Source of the DNA: Frischella perrara
Lineage (GTDB): Bacteria > Pseudomonadota > Gammaproteobacteria > Enterobacterales > Orbaceae
Length of the DNA: 64,000 bases
Assembly (NCBI RefSeq): GCF_000807275.1
Contig: NZ_CP009056.1
Span: 1,241,192 to 1,305,191, forward strand
Direction: 5' to 3'
This document shows positions 33,805-43,269 of the stretch, piece after piece (positions within the stretch are counted from its first letter, which is position 1; each line of letters begins with the position of its first letter). The notes below the pieces were generated by a model, which was given only the letters and a program-made list of their open reading frames with translations, was not told the origin of the DNA and did no database searches. The position numbers and the translations under genes were made by a program.

Positions 33805-35610
33805 ATGATTTTAGAGGAAATTTTAATAAAAATAGGTGTTGATGCTTCTAAAGCCGCTGAAATTTCTGGTGTCATCAATAATTTAAAAACAGGCTTTTCA
33901 GAGTTGAATAATGTTGCCGTTACATATGGCAAAATGATGTGGAATGCATTTAACGGGGCAATAGAGAATGCGCAAATTCTTGCTTTACAAAAAAATGCAC
34001 TTTTTGACATCTCTGAAAAAGAGCTGCTTCAGGCAGAACAGTATAAAAGTGTAATGTGTAAGGTAGGGCTCGCGGTTGAAACTATAAAGACCAAAATTGC
34101 GCTTGGTCTTGCACCGGCTGTTACTGATTTAATTTTAGTCTTTAGTGATTGGCTCATTGCCAACAAAGAATTGATCGCGGATGGGATCGACATAATCGTT
34201 AAAGTGGTTGGTAATATTATTCAAGTTATAAAGCATTTTTGCGAATTCTTGGATTTGGTTATTACTAATACGATTGGTTGGAAAAATGCAATTATTGCCT
34301 TTATCGCTATATGGGCATTATTTAATAAGGCTTTTTTACTGAGTCCTGTGGGACTTGTGATTGGGGCGATTACGGTTTTACTGTTACTTATAGATGACTT
34401 AATGGTTTATCTGAAGGGCGGTAAAAGTCTTTTGGGCAGTTATTGGCAACCACTCATTGATGGCGCAAAAGCACTGTGGGAGCATATCAAATTAATTTTT
34501 CAATTTATAAAAGCTCTTTGGAGTGGTGATTCAGAAGCTATCAAATCAACATCGAAAAAACTCATTAGTTCTATTATACAAATATATGAAGGCTACATAA
34601 ATGGAATTAAAACCATACTATCAAATTTGTTAAAATACATTTTTGTTTTTTTCGGTATGTCAGAAAGTAAAGCCAGTAAAACAGTAGATAGAATAGGGAA
34701 AATATTTAGTTATCTATTTGATCTGATTATTTTTCCTTTCCGTGCTTTATACAAAGCAATTTGTTATATCATGGATATGCTTGGGCTTGATATCGGTGAT
34801 GTTATAAATGGTATTTATTTATCATTTATAAGACTTTGTGAGTCAATAATTGCACCTTTCAAAGCAGCGTGGGAATTGGTCAGTTCACTGTTTGATATTT
34901 GGGAGGATGACACCACAACGTTTATAGATAAAATTTGTCAAACATTTAAAGCTATCTTAACTTTCTTGTTGTTTCCTTTTGTACAACTTTGGCAGAATAT
35001 TAAAGGTCTTGGTAAAGCCATTTTAGAGCTATTTGAGCTGATCATCAATGGCTTAATTAATTGCATAGATTGGGTAATCGGTAAAATTATAGAGACATGT
35101 AAAGATATTTTTGCTTTCATTACATCTACTTTTACACAATTTTGGCAGTATATTAAAGACGGGTTTGAGTCTTTGGTGACGGATGTTAGCGAGATCTTTA
35201 CAGGTCTATATGAATCGTTAATTAATCCAGTTAACGATGGCATAGATTGGATAAAAAATAAGTTTTCCGAATTAATTGATTGGTTTAACAATATTTATTC
35301 CAATTTAAGTAAAAAGTTCACATCCAAATTCAAAAAATATTTTTCTTGGACAGGATTATTTGATGATGATAAGGACAAAGAACAGGTTAAAACTACTATA
35401 ATTGAGCACCCTAACTCGTTAAATACTAATAACGCAAACGCAGCAGCCATGAATCGAGTTTCATCAAAGGTGAATAATAATGCTGTGACAATTAATAACA
35501 CCATGCACGTTAGTACACCGCAAGAAGGGTTTGATAATTTGAATAATCTTGCCAAAAATGAGATTCAAAATGTCGCTGATAATACACAAACCGCACTCGG
35601 AGCAAATTAA
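33805..35610 (+). CDS. Tail tape measure protein
   Basis: 601 aa from ATG 33805. A long, mainly helical protein with hydrophobic stretches (GWKNAIIAFIAIWALFNKAFLLSPVGLVIGAITVLLLLIDDL) and repeated helical blocks containing FPFRALYKAI, APFKAAWELV and LFPFVQLWQNI. Length in this family sets tail length; 600 residues predicts a short to medium tail of very roughly 90 nm by the usual 0.15 nm per residue. It follows the chaperones and overlaps the next start (TAATG). Confidence 0.8.
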   Translation: MILEEILIKIGVDASKAAEISGVINNLKTGFSELNNVAVTYGKMMWNAFNGAIENAQILALQKNALFDISEKELLQAEQYKSVMCKVGLAVETIKTKIALGLAPAVTDLILVFSDWLIANKELIADGIDIIVKVVGNIIQVIKHFCEFLDLVITNTIGWKNAIIAFIAIWALFNKAFLLSPVGLVIGAITVLLLLIDDLMVYLKGGKSLLGSYWQPLIDGAKALWEHIKLIFQFIKALWSGDSEAIKSTSKKLISSIIQIYEGYINGIKTILSNLLKYIFVFFGMSESKASKTVDRIGKIFSYLFDLIIFPFRALYKAICYIMDMLGLDIGDVINGIYLSFIRLCESIIAPFKAAWELVSSLFDIWEDDTTTFIDKICQTFKAILTFLLFPFVQLWQNIKGLGKAILELFELIINGLINCIDWVIGKIIETCKDIFAFITSTFTQFWQYIKDGFESLVTDVSEIFTGLYESLINPVNDGIDWIKNKFSELIDWFNNIYSNLSKKFTSKFKKYFSWTGLFDDDKDKEQVKTTIIEHPNSLNTNNANAAAMNRVSSKVNNNAVTINNTMHVSTPQEGFDNLNNLAKNEIQNVADNTQTALGAN

Positions 35611-36545
35611 TGTATAAATCTATACTGAATGAATCATCCTTAAATTCTGGTTTAATCATTACCGATGATTTTACTTTTAATTTGGACATAAATACGGTAG
35701 AACAGCATACATCAAAGCTAAGATTGACAGAAAATCCGATAGAGAATGGGGCAAATATCGCAGATCATGCGGTGTTAGAGCCTAAAGAGGTGACCGTTAA
35801 TGGACTGGTTGTTAGTTATAATCCTAATAATAACATAGACAAAAGCGTGACGAGTTATGACATTAAAGACTATCCGTCACCCATACCGGTAAGATCTATC
35901 ACACCACAAGCTGAAAAAACGGTTAAGGGGTACTATACATCACTTAATCAGACTAAGGAAGAAAACTTAGTTCAGCCTGTTGCCGACTTTTTGCCGGATT
36001 ACCAATCACCTAAATTCCAAAAACTATCATCTGATAGGATCGCTGATGCTCATGAGAAATTATTAGCTATCCAGCGAAGCGGTAAACCAGTGACGCTACT
36101 AACCAATGCACGGCAATACAAAAATATGATTATTACGTCTATTGGTCTTACGCAAAAAGAAAGTACCGTCGGTGAATTTATCATAACATTTCGTGAGATA
36201 TTCATTGTTGAAACTCAAATCTTTAACGTTCTAAGGATCTCTAAACTTGAAAAGACTAATTCAGGTCACATTCAGCTCGAAAATAAGGGGAATTTCAGAA
36301 GTGTGTTTGCAAAAACGGCTGAAGGGGATTTCTCCTTAAACCCGATTTTTTATCCAAATCAGGGATCATATGATAACTATTGGATTTATGAGAGACTCAA
36401 CAGTAACAATGGTAACAGTGTTCAGAATAAACAGGTTAGATTTCCCCAGAATCAAAAGGATACAGGTAACCCGAGTAACAAGGGTAACAAGGGTAACAAG
36501 GGTAACAAGGGTAACAAGGGTAACAAACAGGTTAAATTTCCCTAA
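35610..36545 (+). CDS. Dit-like baseplate/tail protein with repeat-encoded C-terminus
   Basis: 311 aa. The core (DFTFNLDINTVEQHTSKLRLTENPIENGANIADHAVLEPKEVTVNG, then VTLLTNARQYKNMIITSIGLTQKES) matches the N-terminal domain of distal tail proteins placed after the tape measure in this phage group. The last 15 or so residues are GNKGNKGNK repeats from a 9-base tandem repeat. DNA on both sides of the repeat is itself an imperfect duplication (36430-36470 and 36527-36566), which seems to have created the present stop codon. The C-terminus may therefore be shorter or altered relative to the ancestor. Confidence 0.65.
   Translation: MYKSILNESSLNSGLIITDDFTFNLDINTVEQHTSKLRLTENPIENGANIADHAVLEPKEVTVNGLVVSYNPNNNIDKSVTSYDIKDYPSPIPVRSITPQAEKTVKGYYTSLNQTKEENLVQPVADFLPDYQSPKFQKLSSDRIADAHEKLLAIQRSGKPVTLLTNARQYKNMIITSIGLTQKESTVGEFIITFREIFIVETQIFNVLRISKLEKTNSGHIQLENKGNFRSVFAKTAEGDFSLNPIFYPNQGSYDNYWIYERLNSNNGNSVQNKQVRFPQNQKDTGNPSNKGNKGNKGNKGNKGNKQVKFP
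36465..36527 (+). repeat. Seven tandem 9-base repeats inside the Dit-like gene
   Basis: Units GGTAACCCG, AGTAACAAG, four GGTAACAAG and GGTAACAAA. Because the unit is nine bases, changes in number keep the reading frame and only lengthen or shorten the GNK tail. Confidence 0.9.
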
Positions 36546-36629
36546 AATAAACAGGATACAGTTAACCCTTATCCATCGATTTTGACGAAAGACTAGTAGT
36601 GTATCAAAGGATAGAAGGAACAAACAAAC

Positions 36630-36956
36630 ATGTATATCATACCTATAACATCAGATGATATTCTAGTGCAATCATTTTCTTTGTACGATATCAATTTGCG
36701 ATTAACACTGCGTTACAATTCTGTCTTGAGGGGGTATCAATTCGATTTATTTGATATAAATAAAAACCAGTATATTACGAGAAATAAAGGACTTGCTGTT
36801 GGTAGTCCTTCACTCATTGAGTTTAATTTGCCTTTTGTGCTAGTTCTTTATGATAAATCAGGTAAAGGTATTAACTCAATTTCGAAAGATGATTTTAATA
36901 ATCGTATGCAATTGCTAATCATGATAAAGGAGGAATACCGTGCGTCAATTTGGTAG
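36630..36956 (+). CDS. Baseplate plug-like protein
   Basis: 108 aa. A compact beta-rich protein (DILVQSFSLYDINLRLTLRYNSVLRGYQFDLFDI, then GSPSLIEFNLPFVLVLYD) that fits the phage baseplate plug family found between the Dit-like and hub genes of such myophages. SD AAGGAAC precedes it and it overlaps the next gene's start by 17 bases. The assignment rests on position and a moderate sequence impression. Confidence 0.55.
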   Translation: MYIIPITSDDILVQSFSLYDINLRLTLRYNSVLRGYQFDLFDINKNQYITRNKGLAVGSPSLIEFNLPFVLVLYDKSGKGINSISKDDFNNRMQLLIMIKEEYRASIW

Positions 36957-37764
36957 AATGTTGCAACTTAAAATTGGTAATCAAAATGAGAGCATTATTA
37001 TTGATCACCTGCGTGTCACATTCTCAATAAAAAAAACGTTATCCTCCAATCCCAATGCTGCAGAAATTAGTATTTATAATCTCAACGATTCAAATCGTAA
37101 TCTAATCGCGACTAAACAATATCATTTATTAGAGTTAAGCGTATGTTATAAGGATGATATGCTTAGGTTAATATTTTGCGGAGACATTATTAACGTAGAA
37201 AACAAATTAAATGATAAAGATATCATCACGGTTTTACGTTGTGGAGATGGATATAAGGCTTTTACTGAAAAAACGATCATTAAAACAGTGGCAAAAGGAC
37301 AAACTGATAACGACTTGTTGAATGAAGCGGCAAACAGTTTCGGTATACAAAAAGGCAGTGTCAATTTACCGAATGATAGAGTATTACCTCGAGGCAAAGT
37401 AATGATGTGTGATACCCGAGAAGTTATGCATGAAATAGCTATCAACCAAAATGCTGATTGGTTTATTCAAGACGGTCAACTTTTTATTATTCCTAAAAAT
37501 AAGGGACTGGCTAATAACCAGGGTTGGGTTATTTCTCGGACAACAGGCATGATAGGCATCCCACAAAAAAATAATGAGGAAGTAGAGGTGAAAACGCTAT
37601 GCAACCCTCATTATAAAGTTGGTTCAATTGTCCGTATTGAATCGAGAGTATCTGAATGCAATGGCGATTATAAAATTAAATCAATAGAGCATAATGGCGA
37701 TCTTTACGGTTCAAATTGGTATAGTAAATTGGTTTGTACGAGTGGAAAATTTGAAGAGATTTAA
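36940..37764 (+). CDS. Baseplate hub protein (gp27/gpD-like)
   Basis: 274 aa from GTG 36940, which has the strong SD AAGGAGG six bases before it. The sequence (LRVTFSIKKTLSSNPNAAEISIYNLNDSNRNLI, GDIINVENKLNDKDIITVLRCGDGYKAF, REVMHEIAINQNADWFIQDGQLFI) is typical of hub proteins that form the torus on which the central spike sits. The neighbours, plug before and spike after, agree. Confidence 0.72.
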   Translation: MRQFGRMLQLKIGNQNESIIIDHLRVTFSIKKTLSSNPNAAEISIYNLNDSNRNLIATKQYHLLELSVCYKDDMLRLIFCGDIINVENKLNDKDIITVLRCGDGYKAFTEKTIIKTVAKGQTDNDLLNEAANSFGIQKGSVNLPNDRVLPRGKVMMCDTREVMHEIAINQNADWFIQDGQLFIIPKNKGLANNQGWVISRTTGMIGIPQKNNEEVEVKTLCNPHYKVGSIVRIESRVSECNGDYKIKSIEHNGDLYGSNWYSKLVCTSGKFEEI

Positions 37765-37823
37765 TTATTTAAATTTCACGACAATACAACCCGTAAAAGA
37801 TTAATATAAATGTTTGAATTACG

Positions 37824-37846
37824 ACCCTCTTAATGAGGGTTTTTTA
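37824..37846 (+). terminator. Hairpin terminator inside the tail operon
   Basis: ACCCTC pairs with GAGGGT around TTAAT, followed by six T. It would reduce expression of downstream baseplate and fibre genes unless transcription is antiterminated from the late promoter. Confidence 0.75.
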
Positions 37847-37871
37847 TTATCTAATAAATCATAGGTAATTT

Positions 37872-38546
37872 ATGACAGTTTCATTATATACCGCAATAGA
37901 AAATCAAATTAAACGCGCACAATCAAATATCTATACTGCGTTACCGGCAAAAGTAATTAACTTTAATGGTCATACGGTTAGTTGCCAAATTATGATTAAC
38001 CGAATTATTGCAAATGGACAAGAAATCACGATCCCCCCTTTAGTGGATGTCCCCGCTCAGTTCCCACATGCTGGCGGATTTTGTATTACTGTACCAATAA
38101 AAGCTGGGGATGAGGGGTTGGTCGTTTTTTCAAGTCGCTGTATTGATGGTTGGTATATAAGCGGTCAACAATCAAAACCACTAGATAACAGAATTAATGA
38201 TCTAAGTGACGGCTTTTTTATTGTAGGTTGCAATAGCGTACCTAATAAAATCCCTGATTTTTATCATAATGGCGCATCAATGCAAACTGATGATGGCTCA
38301 ACTCATATTCGACTAACTAAGGGGACTATTTACATAAAAGGTAACATTATTCATGAGGGCAGCACGGAACAACTGGGCAATTATAACCAAGTTGGAAGTT
38401 ATAACCAAACTGGAGGAAATACAGTAAGCTCAGGTACGCTAAAAGCTGAAAATGTTATTACTAATAAAGGCGTGAGTTTAAATACACACGTTCACAATGG
38501 TGTACAGAAAGGAAACAACAATACAGGAGCGCCAAATGAAGGTTAG
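37872..38546 (+). CDS. Baseplate central spike protein (Gp138 N-terminal type)
   Basis: 224 aa. The N-terminal OB-fold region (VINFNGHTVSCQIMINRIIANGQEITIPPLVDVPAQFP, then GDEGLVVFSSRCIDGWY) matches the Gp138/gpV group of spikes. A beta-prism-like C-terminus follows (STEQLGNYNQVGSYNQTGGNTVSSGTL) and ends THVHNGVQKG, a histidine pattern seen in metal-binding spike tips. It trimerises beneath the hub and pierces the target membrane. Overlaps the next gene. Confidence 0.75.
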   Translation: MTVSLYTAIENQIKRAQSNIYTALPAKVINFNGHTVSCQIMINRIIANGQEITIPPLVDVPAQFPHAGGFCITVPIKAGDEGLVVFSSRCIDGWYISGQQSKPLDNRINDLSDGFFIVGCNSVPNKIPDFYHNGASMQTDDGSTHIRLTKGTIYIKGNIIHEGSTEQLGNYNQVGSYNQTGGNTVSSGTLKAENVITNKGVSLNTHVHNGVQKGNNNTGAPNEG

Positions 38547-38901
38547 ACAGCTTGATGACGATCATGACTGGATGTTTGGGCGAGGTTATGCTGATTATCT
38601 TAATTCATCTCAAGCCATAACGCAATGCATTAAAACAAAGTTACAAGCACTAAAAAGTGATTGGTTCATGAATCGTAATGATGGTATTGCCTGGTTTGAC
38701 TATCTCACCAAAAATCCGAATACGAAACAATTAGAAATTGATGTTAGGACAGAGATTTATAAGGTTGAAGGTGTTGTAAGTATTGATGAATTCGATATTT
38801 TACTCGATCCAGAAACTCGCCAATTTCAGATTCACATTACTTATACTGATAAATTCAATAATACTAATGGGGCATCATTCAATGTTACAAATAACAGATA
38901 A
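38536..38901 (+). CDS. Baseplate wedge protein (gp25/W-like)
   Basis: 121 aa from ATG 38536, which overlaps the spike stop. WMFGRGYADYLNSSQAITQCIKTKLQALKSDWFMNRNDGIAWFDYL and GVVSIDEFDILLDPETRQFQIHI are typical of the small wedge proteins related to T4 gp25, which form the inner baseplate and start sheath assembly. The gene overlaps baseplate protein J by 20 bases. Confidence 0.78.
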   Translation: MKVRQLDDDHDWMFGRGYADYLNSSQAITQCIKTKLQALKSDWFMNRNDGIAWFDYLTKNPNTKQLEIDVRTEIYKVEGVVSIDEFDILLDPETRQFQIHITYTDKFNNTNGASFNVTNNR

Positions 38902-40000
38902 AGGTATAGAAATAGACGATATATTAACGATTCAGAATCGATTAGTGAATGCGTTTAAGTCCATTTATGGCGATGATGTAAACCTAGATAGCGATACCCC
39001 CGATGGACAATTATTAGGTTTGTTCTCACAAGAGCTTGCAAATATCCACCAGTCGATTTCTTTTATTGTTCAGATGTTAGATCCCTACCAAGCAACAGGG
39101 CAGTGGTTAGAGCAGCGTGCAATGTATGCAGGAATAACACGAATAACCGCATCCTATTCATATTTAGATCAAGTTATTTTTAACGGTGAACCTAAAACTC
39201 ATATCCCGGCCAATTCAATTTACCAGGATAAAAATAAAAATAAGTGGGTTACAACCGAGCCAATAACGTTAAATGATTTAGGTAGTGCGACAACGACATT
39301 AAGATCGTTAGAACTAGGTTGCTTCAATGTTAATGCGCAAGAAGAACTAATGCCATGCGCTATTATTCTGGGTGTAGAAAAAGTCACAGCGAGCAAGGAA
39401 AGTTACGGCGGTGTTGATGAAGAATCCGATCCTCAACTATTAAAGCGCTTTATGCTATCTCATTCCATTAATAATTATGATGACAGACAAGGCATACAAT
39501 CTGCATTATTAAATATCACAGGTGTGACTAAATGTGTTGTTTATGAAAATTTTACGGACATAACAGACGAAAAAGGAGTACCTGCGCATTCATTAAATGC
39601 AGTTATTCTTGGCGGAGTTAATGAAAATATAGCTGAGGTCATTGCCAAGAAAAAAATAGGTGGGTGTGGTCTATTTGGCAAGATAGAAAGTGCTTACCTA
39701 TTGGATGGACTACTCCGAAAAGTCTTTTTTGATCGTCCGAAAAAAATAGACGTTAACGTATCAATGATCATTGGTCGTTATCAATTATTTAGTGATATTG
39801 ATATTGAACAAATCAAAGATAATTTAATCACACTAGAATTTGATATTGGCGAGAACGTTTATGCATCTCGGATTATCTCTGATATTAATTTAGTGGATGG
39901 TTTTTATATTAAATCTCTTACTGTCAATAATTCCAATATTGCCGATATCGGTTTTAGAGAATATGCACAGATTAATAATGTAGAGGTGATCATTGAGTAG
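38882..40000 (+). CDS. Baseplate protein J-like
   Basis: 372 aa from ATG 38882; a longer in-frame start inside the wedge gene was rejected. The family marks are the DSDTPDGQLLGLFSQELANIHQSI block near the N-terminus, IPANSIYQD, then VTASKESYGGVDEESDPQLLKRF. J-type proteins form wedge arms of contractile baseplates and link tail fibres. Its end overlaps the next gene by eight bases. Confidence 0.85.
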   Translation: MLQITDKGIEIDDILTIQNRLVNAFKSIYGDDVNLDSDTPDGQLLGLFSQELANIHQSISFIVQMLDPYQATGQWLEQRAMYAGITRITASYSYLDQVIFNGEPKTHIPANSIYQDKNKNKWVTTEPITLNDLGSATTTLRSLELGCFNVNAQEELMPCAIILGVEKVTASKESYGGVDEESDPQLLKRFMLSHSINNYDDRQGIQSALLNITGVTKCVVYENFTDITDEKGVPAHSLNAVILGGVNENIAEVIAKKKIGGCGLFGKIESAYLLDGLLRKVFFDRPKKIDVNVSMIIGRYQLFSDIDIEQIKDNLITLEFDIGENVYASRIISDINLVDGFYIKSLTVNNSNIADIGFREYAQINNVEVIIE

Positions 40001-40682
40001 GGAAAATTTCTTAATATGGCAATATCGTACCAAGCCAAAAGCGCTTAAAACTATCAAAGCAATCAACAAAGAAACTGAAAATACCTTTAAAAATGCAATT
40101 CAAATCGCTGATATTCTAAACATAGAGACAGCAACTGGTTACGCACTTGATTTAATCGGTCGACATGTTGGCGTGTCACGGGTTTTACCAACGGCTCTTA
40201 AAAAAGAGTATTTTGGTTGGCTAGAAGATGAAAGTGCACTTCCATTTGGAATAGGTGACTTCTATCGATATGGTGATGCGTTATCCGCATCAGTTATTTT
40301 GAATGATAGTGATTATCGTTTTTTTATTAAAGCGCGAATAACTAAGAATTATCAAATCGGCACATTATCAAATATCGTCAAATCAATAAAATTTGTCATA
40401 GGTGCGAAGGGTAATGTGATAGATCTACAAAACATGTCCATGAATATCATTCTTAATAGTGATCATCTCAATTCATTATTATTTTATGCTATAAGCAAAA
40501 TGGATATTTTAGTTAGACCCGTAGGCGTTAATTATCAATCAATAGTTTTAGTAAATCATACACCTTTTGGATTTTCTAATGATAGTCAAGCAAAAGGCTT
40601 TGGTATCGGTAGATTCGTAAGGATTCAAAATGTAGGAGGCAAGCAATGTCAAGAGAAGTACAAGAAACCCCAGATTATTTAA
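39993..40682 (+). CDS. DUF2612-type baseplate protein (tail protein I-like)
   Basis: 229 aa from TTG 39993, supported by GAGGTGA upstream and overlap with J. Marks are ADILNIETATGYALDLIGRHVGVSR, FGIGDFYRYGD and NDSDYRFFIKARITKNY. It connects the baseplate to the fibre. The last 20 residues run into the start of the fibre gene in another frame. Degenerate copies of its 3' half stand before the second and third fibre genes, showing that the whole fibre cassette was duplicated together with this segment. Confidence 0.75.
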   Translation: MSRENFLIWQYRTKPKALKTIKAINKETENTFKNAIQIADILNIETATGYALDLIGRHVGVSRVLPTALKKEYFGWLEDESALPFGIGDFYRYGDALSASVILNDSDYRFFIKARITKNYQIGTLSNIVKSIKFVIGAKGNVIDLQNMSMNIILNSDHLNSLLFYAISKMDILVRPVGVNYQSIVLVNHTPFGFSNDSQAKGFGIGRFVRIQNVGGKQCQEKYKKPQII

Positions 40683-42199
40683 TTTTTGCTGAGGAGGCAA
40701 AACAAGGAGAATTCATCGCATTTCCTGATATTAGTCGTGGATGGGGTGTAACAAGTGAACGAACCGGGAAAAAGCCACCAATGGAATGGTTTAATGGGGC
40801 ATTTAATAGGGTTGATAGGCATTTGCTTTATTTACTTCAACAAGGTGTGCCCGAATGGAATGATAAGGTCACATATCCCGTTAATGCCGTAATTAAATAT
40901 AACGGTATTTTATACATTGCGACAAATGAAAATAATAATGCTAAACCTTCAACGACTACAACAAAATGGAAAAAATTGTTAGATGATGCCAGTTTAACTA
41001 AAAAGGGGATTGTTCAGCTTAATTCAGCAGTGAATAGCGTATCAGAATCCGAAGCTGCTACACCTAAAGCGGTTAAGGCTGCATATGATAAAGCGCTTAA
41101 TGCATTCCCTAAAACTGGTGGAATCGTTAGTGGATTAATAAAATCTAACCAACCAAAAACATATGATATTGTTGCTTCTAAGAATTGGTTACGAGCTGTA
41201 GAAAACACTTTCCCAAATGCCATTCTTGCACATGAAGCCGGAGGTGGTGGATTTGCTATTGTTACCGGTGCCGATGATGCCAGACTAGGGAAAACAGCCA
41301 ATTTAACATTTGCATCATGGAACGGTGTTGGTTTCGCTCCGATGCATGCTTCAGGTCAAGAAGATACTGCTATTAATAGTACTGTTGTCATTAATTGTCG
41401 CAACGGGGAGGTTAATGCATTAAAGGGATTTTATGAAAAAGGTATTAAATTAATAAAGCGAGGTGAGTATGGCGTAGGTCATCAAAACTTATCTCTTACA
41501 AAGATATCGGATAATTTGAACGAGCAGAACGCCTCTTTTTTTGGTAGTACATATGTCAATATGCCAGAATCGATTAAACCATATGTTAACAAAGGTTCAG
41601 GTGTAGTTGGATTTGTTTTGCCATATCGAGCGACAGACAAAGGATGGAATTTTTCGGCTAGGATTTACGCAGAAGTAGGCGTGACACCTTTAAACCTATG
41701 CTATCAAGAAAACAGGGATGATACTTGGCAAAAACCAATAAAATTAATAACTGAAGAAAACGTCAATGATATATTGCCTGTAGGTATTCCCCAACCTTGG
41801 CCTACAACGACACCACCCACAGGCTGGCTTAAATGTGATGGGTCAGCATTCAATAAAAATAAATACCCATTATTAGCTAAAGCTTATCAATCGGGCTTTC
41901 TTCCTGATTTGCGAGGTGAATTTATTAGGGGGTTAGATAGTGGTGCTAATATTGATTTAAATCGAAATATATTAAGCAAGCAAGGTGACCAAGCTCGAAA
42001 TGCTACTGGTTTTTGGTTCTGTAAGAACCGAGGAGGAGTAGACGGTGAGCTTATCACTGCTGAACCTGGTGGAAAAACTGGTGGAGACGCCGGAGGACAG
42101 GCCATGAAACATACAATTGATTTCTCAAATGTGTGGCCGACAGGGGACGAGTTCAGACCAAGAAATATTGCATTTTTATATATTGTTAAAGCCGCATAA
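40646..42199 (+). CDS. Tail fibre 1, collar-domain C-terminus
   Basis: 517 aa with SD GGAGG. Residues 1-110 form an attachment domain common to the three fibres (SREVQETPDYLIFAE, PPMEWFNGAFNRVDRHLLYLLQQGVPEW). A fibre repeat follows (SLTKKGIVQLNSAVNSVSESEAATPKAV), then a shared shaft region (AHEAGGGGFAIVTG). The last 140 residues are a phage tail collar domain (WPTTTPPTGWLKCDGSAFNKNKYPLL, LPDLRGEFIRGLD), which the other two fibres lack. It should bind the cell surface of the target and needs the chaperone encoded next. Confidence 0.85.
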   Translation: MSREVQETPDYLIFAEEAKQGEFIAFPDISRGWGVTSERTGKKPPMEWFNGAFNRVDRHLLYLLQQGVPEWNDKVTYPVNAVIKYNGILYIATNENNNAKPSTTTTKWKKLLDDASLTKKGIVQLNSAVNSVSESEAATPKAVKAAYDKALNAFPKTGGIVSGLIKSNQPKTYDIVASKNWLRAVENTFPNAILAHEAGGGGFAIVTGADDARLGKTANLTFASWNGVGFAPMHASGQEDTAINSTVVINCRNGEVNALKGFYEKGIKLIKRGEYGVGHQNLSLTKISDNLNEQNASFFGSTYVNMPESIKPYVNKGSGVVGFVLPYRATDKGWNFSARIYAEVGVTPLNLCYQENRDDTWQKPIKLITEENVNDILPVGIPQPWPTTTPPTGWLKCDGSAFNKNKYPLLAKAYQSGFLPDLRGEFIRGLDSGANIDLNRNILSKQGDQARNATGFWFCKNRGGVDGELITAEPGGKTGGDAGGQAMKHTIDFSNVWPTGDEFRPRNIAFLYIVKAA

Positions 42200-42216
42200 G
42201 AGAAAGGAGTTTATAA

Positions 42217-42828
42217 ATGGGTTATCAAATAAAACCTACACAAGCCGTATTTGATCCAGCAACAGGTTTTGCAAAAATTGCAGGCTGGGCAGAAGTCTAT
42301 CACTATGATTCAAAAACTAAAGAGTTTACCGGCGTCACCTATGAATTTATCAATGAAGGGGTAAGCGTTCCTGCAAATTCATGTACAGATGAACCTTCTC
42401 CGGTTGAAAATGGAAAGGCAATAGTTAGAGAAAATAACCAATGGGTTTATTTAAATGATTATCGAGGACAAACGATTTACTCAAAAGAAACACTTGCCGA
42501 ATCAATACAAATTAAAATTGGCGAGATTTCTGATGAGTTTACATTACTTAAACCGACTAGCGATTTTGATAGGTGGAACGGGAAAGGATGGGAGCTTGAT
42601 AAGCAAAGAAAGCACCAATTTTATGTTGAACAAGCCACAACTAAAAAAGCTGATTTAATTAAAGAGGCAACAGATCAAATTAATTATTTTCAAGATGCAA
42701 TTGATACTGAAATAGCTACAGAAAAAGAAAAAATGCTATACACAGAGTGGAAAAAATATCGGGCGCTATTAAATCGCATTGATGTTAATCAAAATTCCGA
42801 TATCACGTGGCCAGCGAAACCTGAATAG
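42217..42828 (+). CDS. Tail fibre assembly chaperone for fibre 1
   Basis: 203 aa with SD AAAGGAG. The C-terminal half has the caudoviral Tfa signature (FDRWNGKGWELD, then a helix with DAIDTEIATEKEKMLYTEWKKYRALLNRID and TWPAKPE). Tfa proteins help fibre trimers fold and may remain on the tip. This is the longest of the chaperones here; the other two keep mainly the C-terminal part. A hairpin terminator follows. Confidence 0.82.
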   Translation: MGYQIKPTQAVFDPATGFAKIAGWAEVYHYDSKTKEFTGVTYEFINEGVSVPANSCTDEPSPVENGKAIVRENNQWVYLNDYRGQTIYSKETLAESIQIKIGEISDEFTLLKPTSDFDRWNGKGWELDKQRKHQFYVEQATTKKADLIKEATDQINYFQDAIDTEIATEKEKMLYTEWKKYRALLNRIDVNQNSDITWPAKPE

Positions 42829-42830
42829 TA

Positions 42831-42855
42831 AAATGGGTGCATGCGCCCATTTTAT
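42831..42855 (+). terminator. Terminator after fibre cassette 1
   Basis: AAATGGG pairs with CCCATTT around TGCATGCG, followed by TATATTC; a similar hairpin with a different stem follows cassette 2. Confidence 0.65.
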
Positions 42856-42964
42856 ATTCTATCCCATGAAAGGAATTTGTAAGTTGCCTTTATTATTAAG
42901 ATAAGTGTTTTTATTCATTTATCAACAATTGCTAATCTCATTACTTCTTATTCCATACTGAAAT

Positions 42965-43235
42965 TAGTCAATTAAAACAATCAACCAACTACCGATATTA
43001 CAAAATTTTTGTATATTTCCAATATTGGTTTTAAAGAATATGCATAGTTAATAATGTAGGGATGATTGTTGAATAGGGAAAAGGCTGTATCTCACTAACC
43101 CCAAAATGCTTATTACCATCAAGGCAATCATTGAGTTAGACCAATTGGCGTCATTTATCAATCAATAGTTTTAGTGAATCATACACCTTTTGGATTTTCT
43201 AATGATAGCCAAGTAAAACGACTTTGGTATCGGTA
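42965..43235 (+). pseudogene. Degenerate DUF2612/J segment before fibre cassette 2
   Basis: Short stretches repeat the end of the J gene and parts of the DUF2612 gene (for example ATTATCAATC-AATAGTTTTAG and CACCTTTTGGATTTTCTAATG), with frame changes and large gaps. It is the 5' end of a duplicated fibre cassette. The segment 42856-42964 matches the DNA at 45291-45426. Confidence 0.85.
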
Positions 43236-43269
43236 AATTCGTAAGGATTCAAAATGTAGGAGGACAGCA

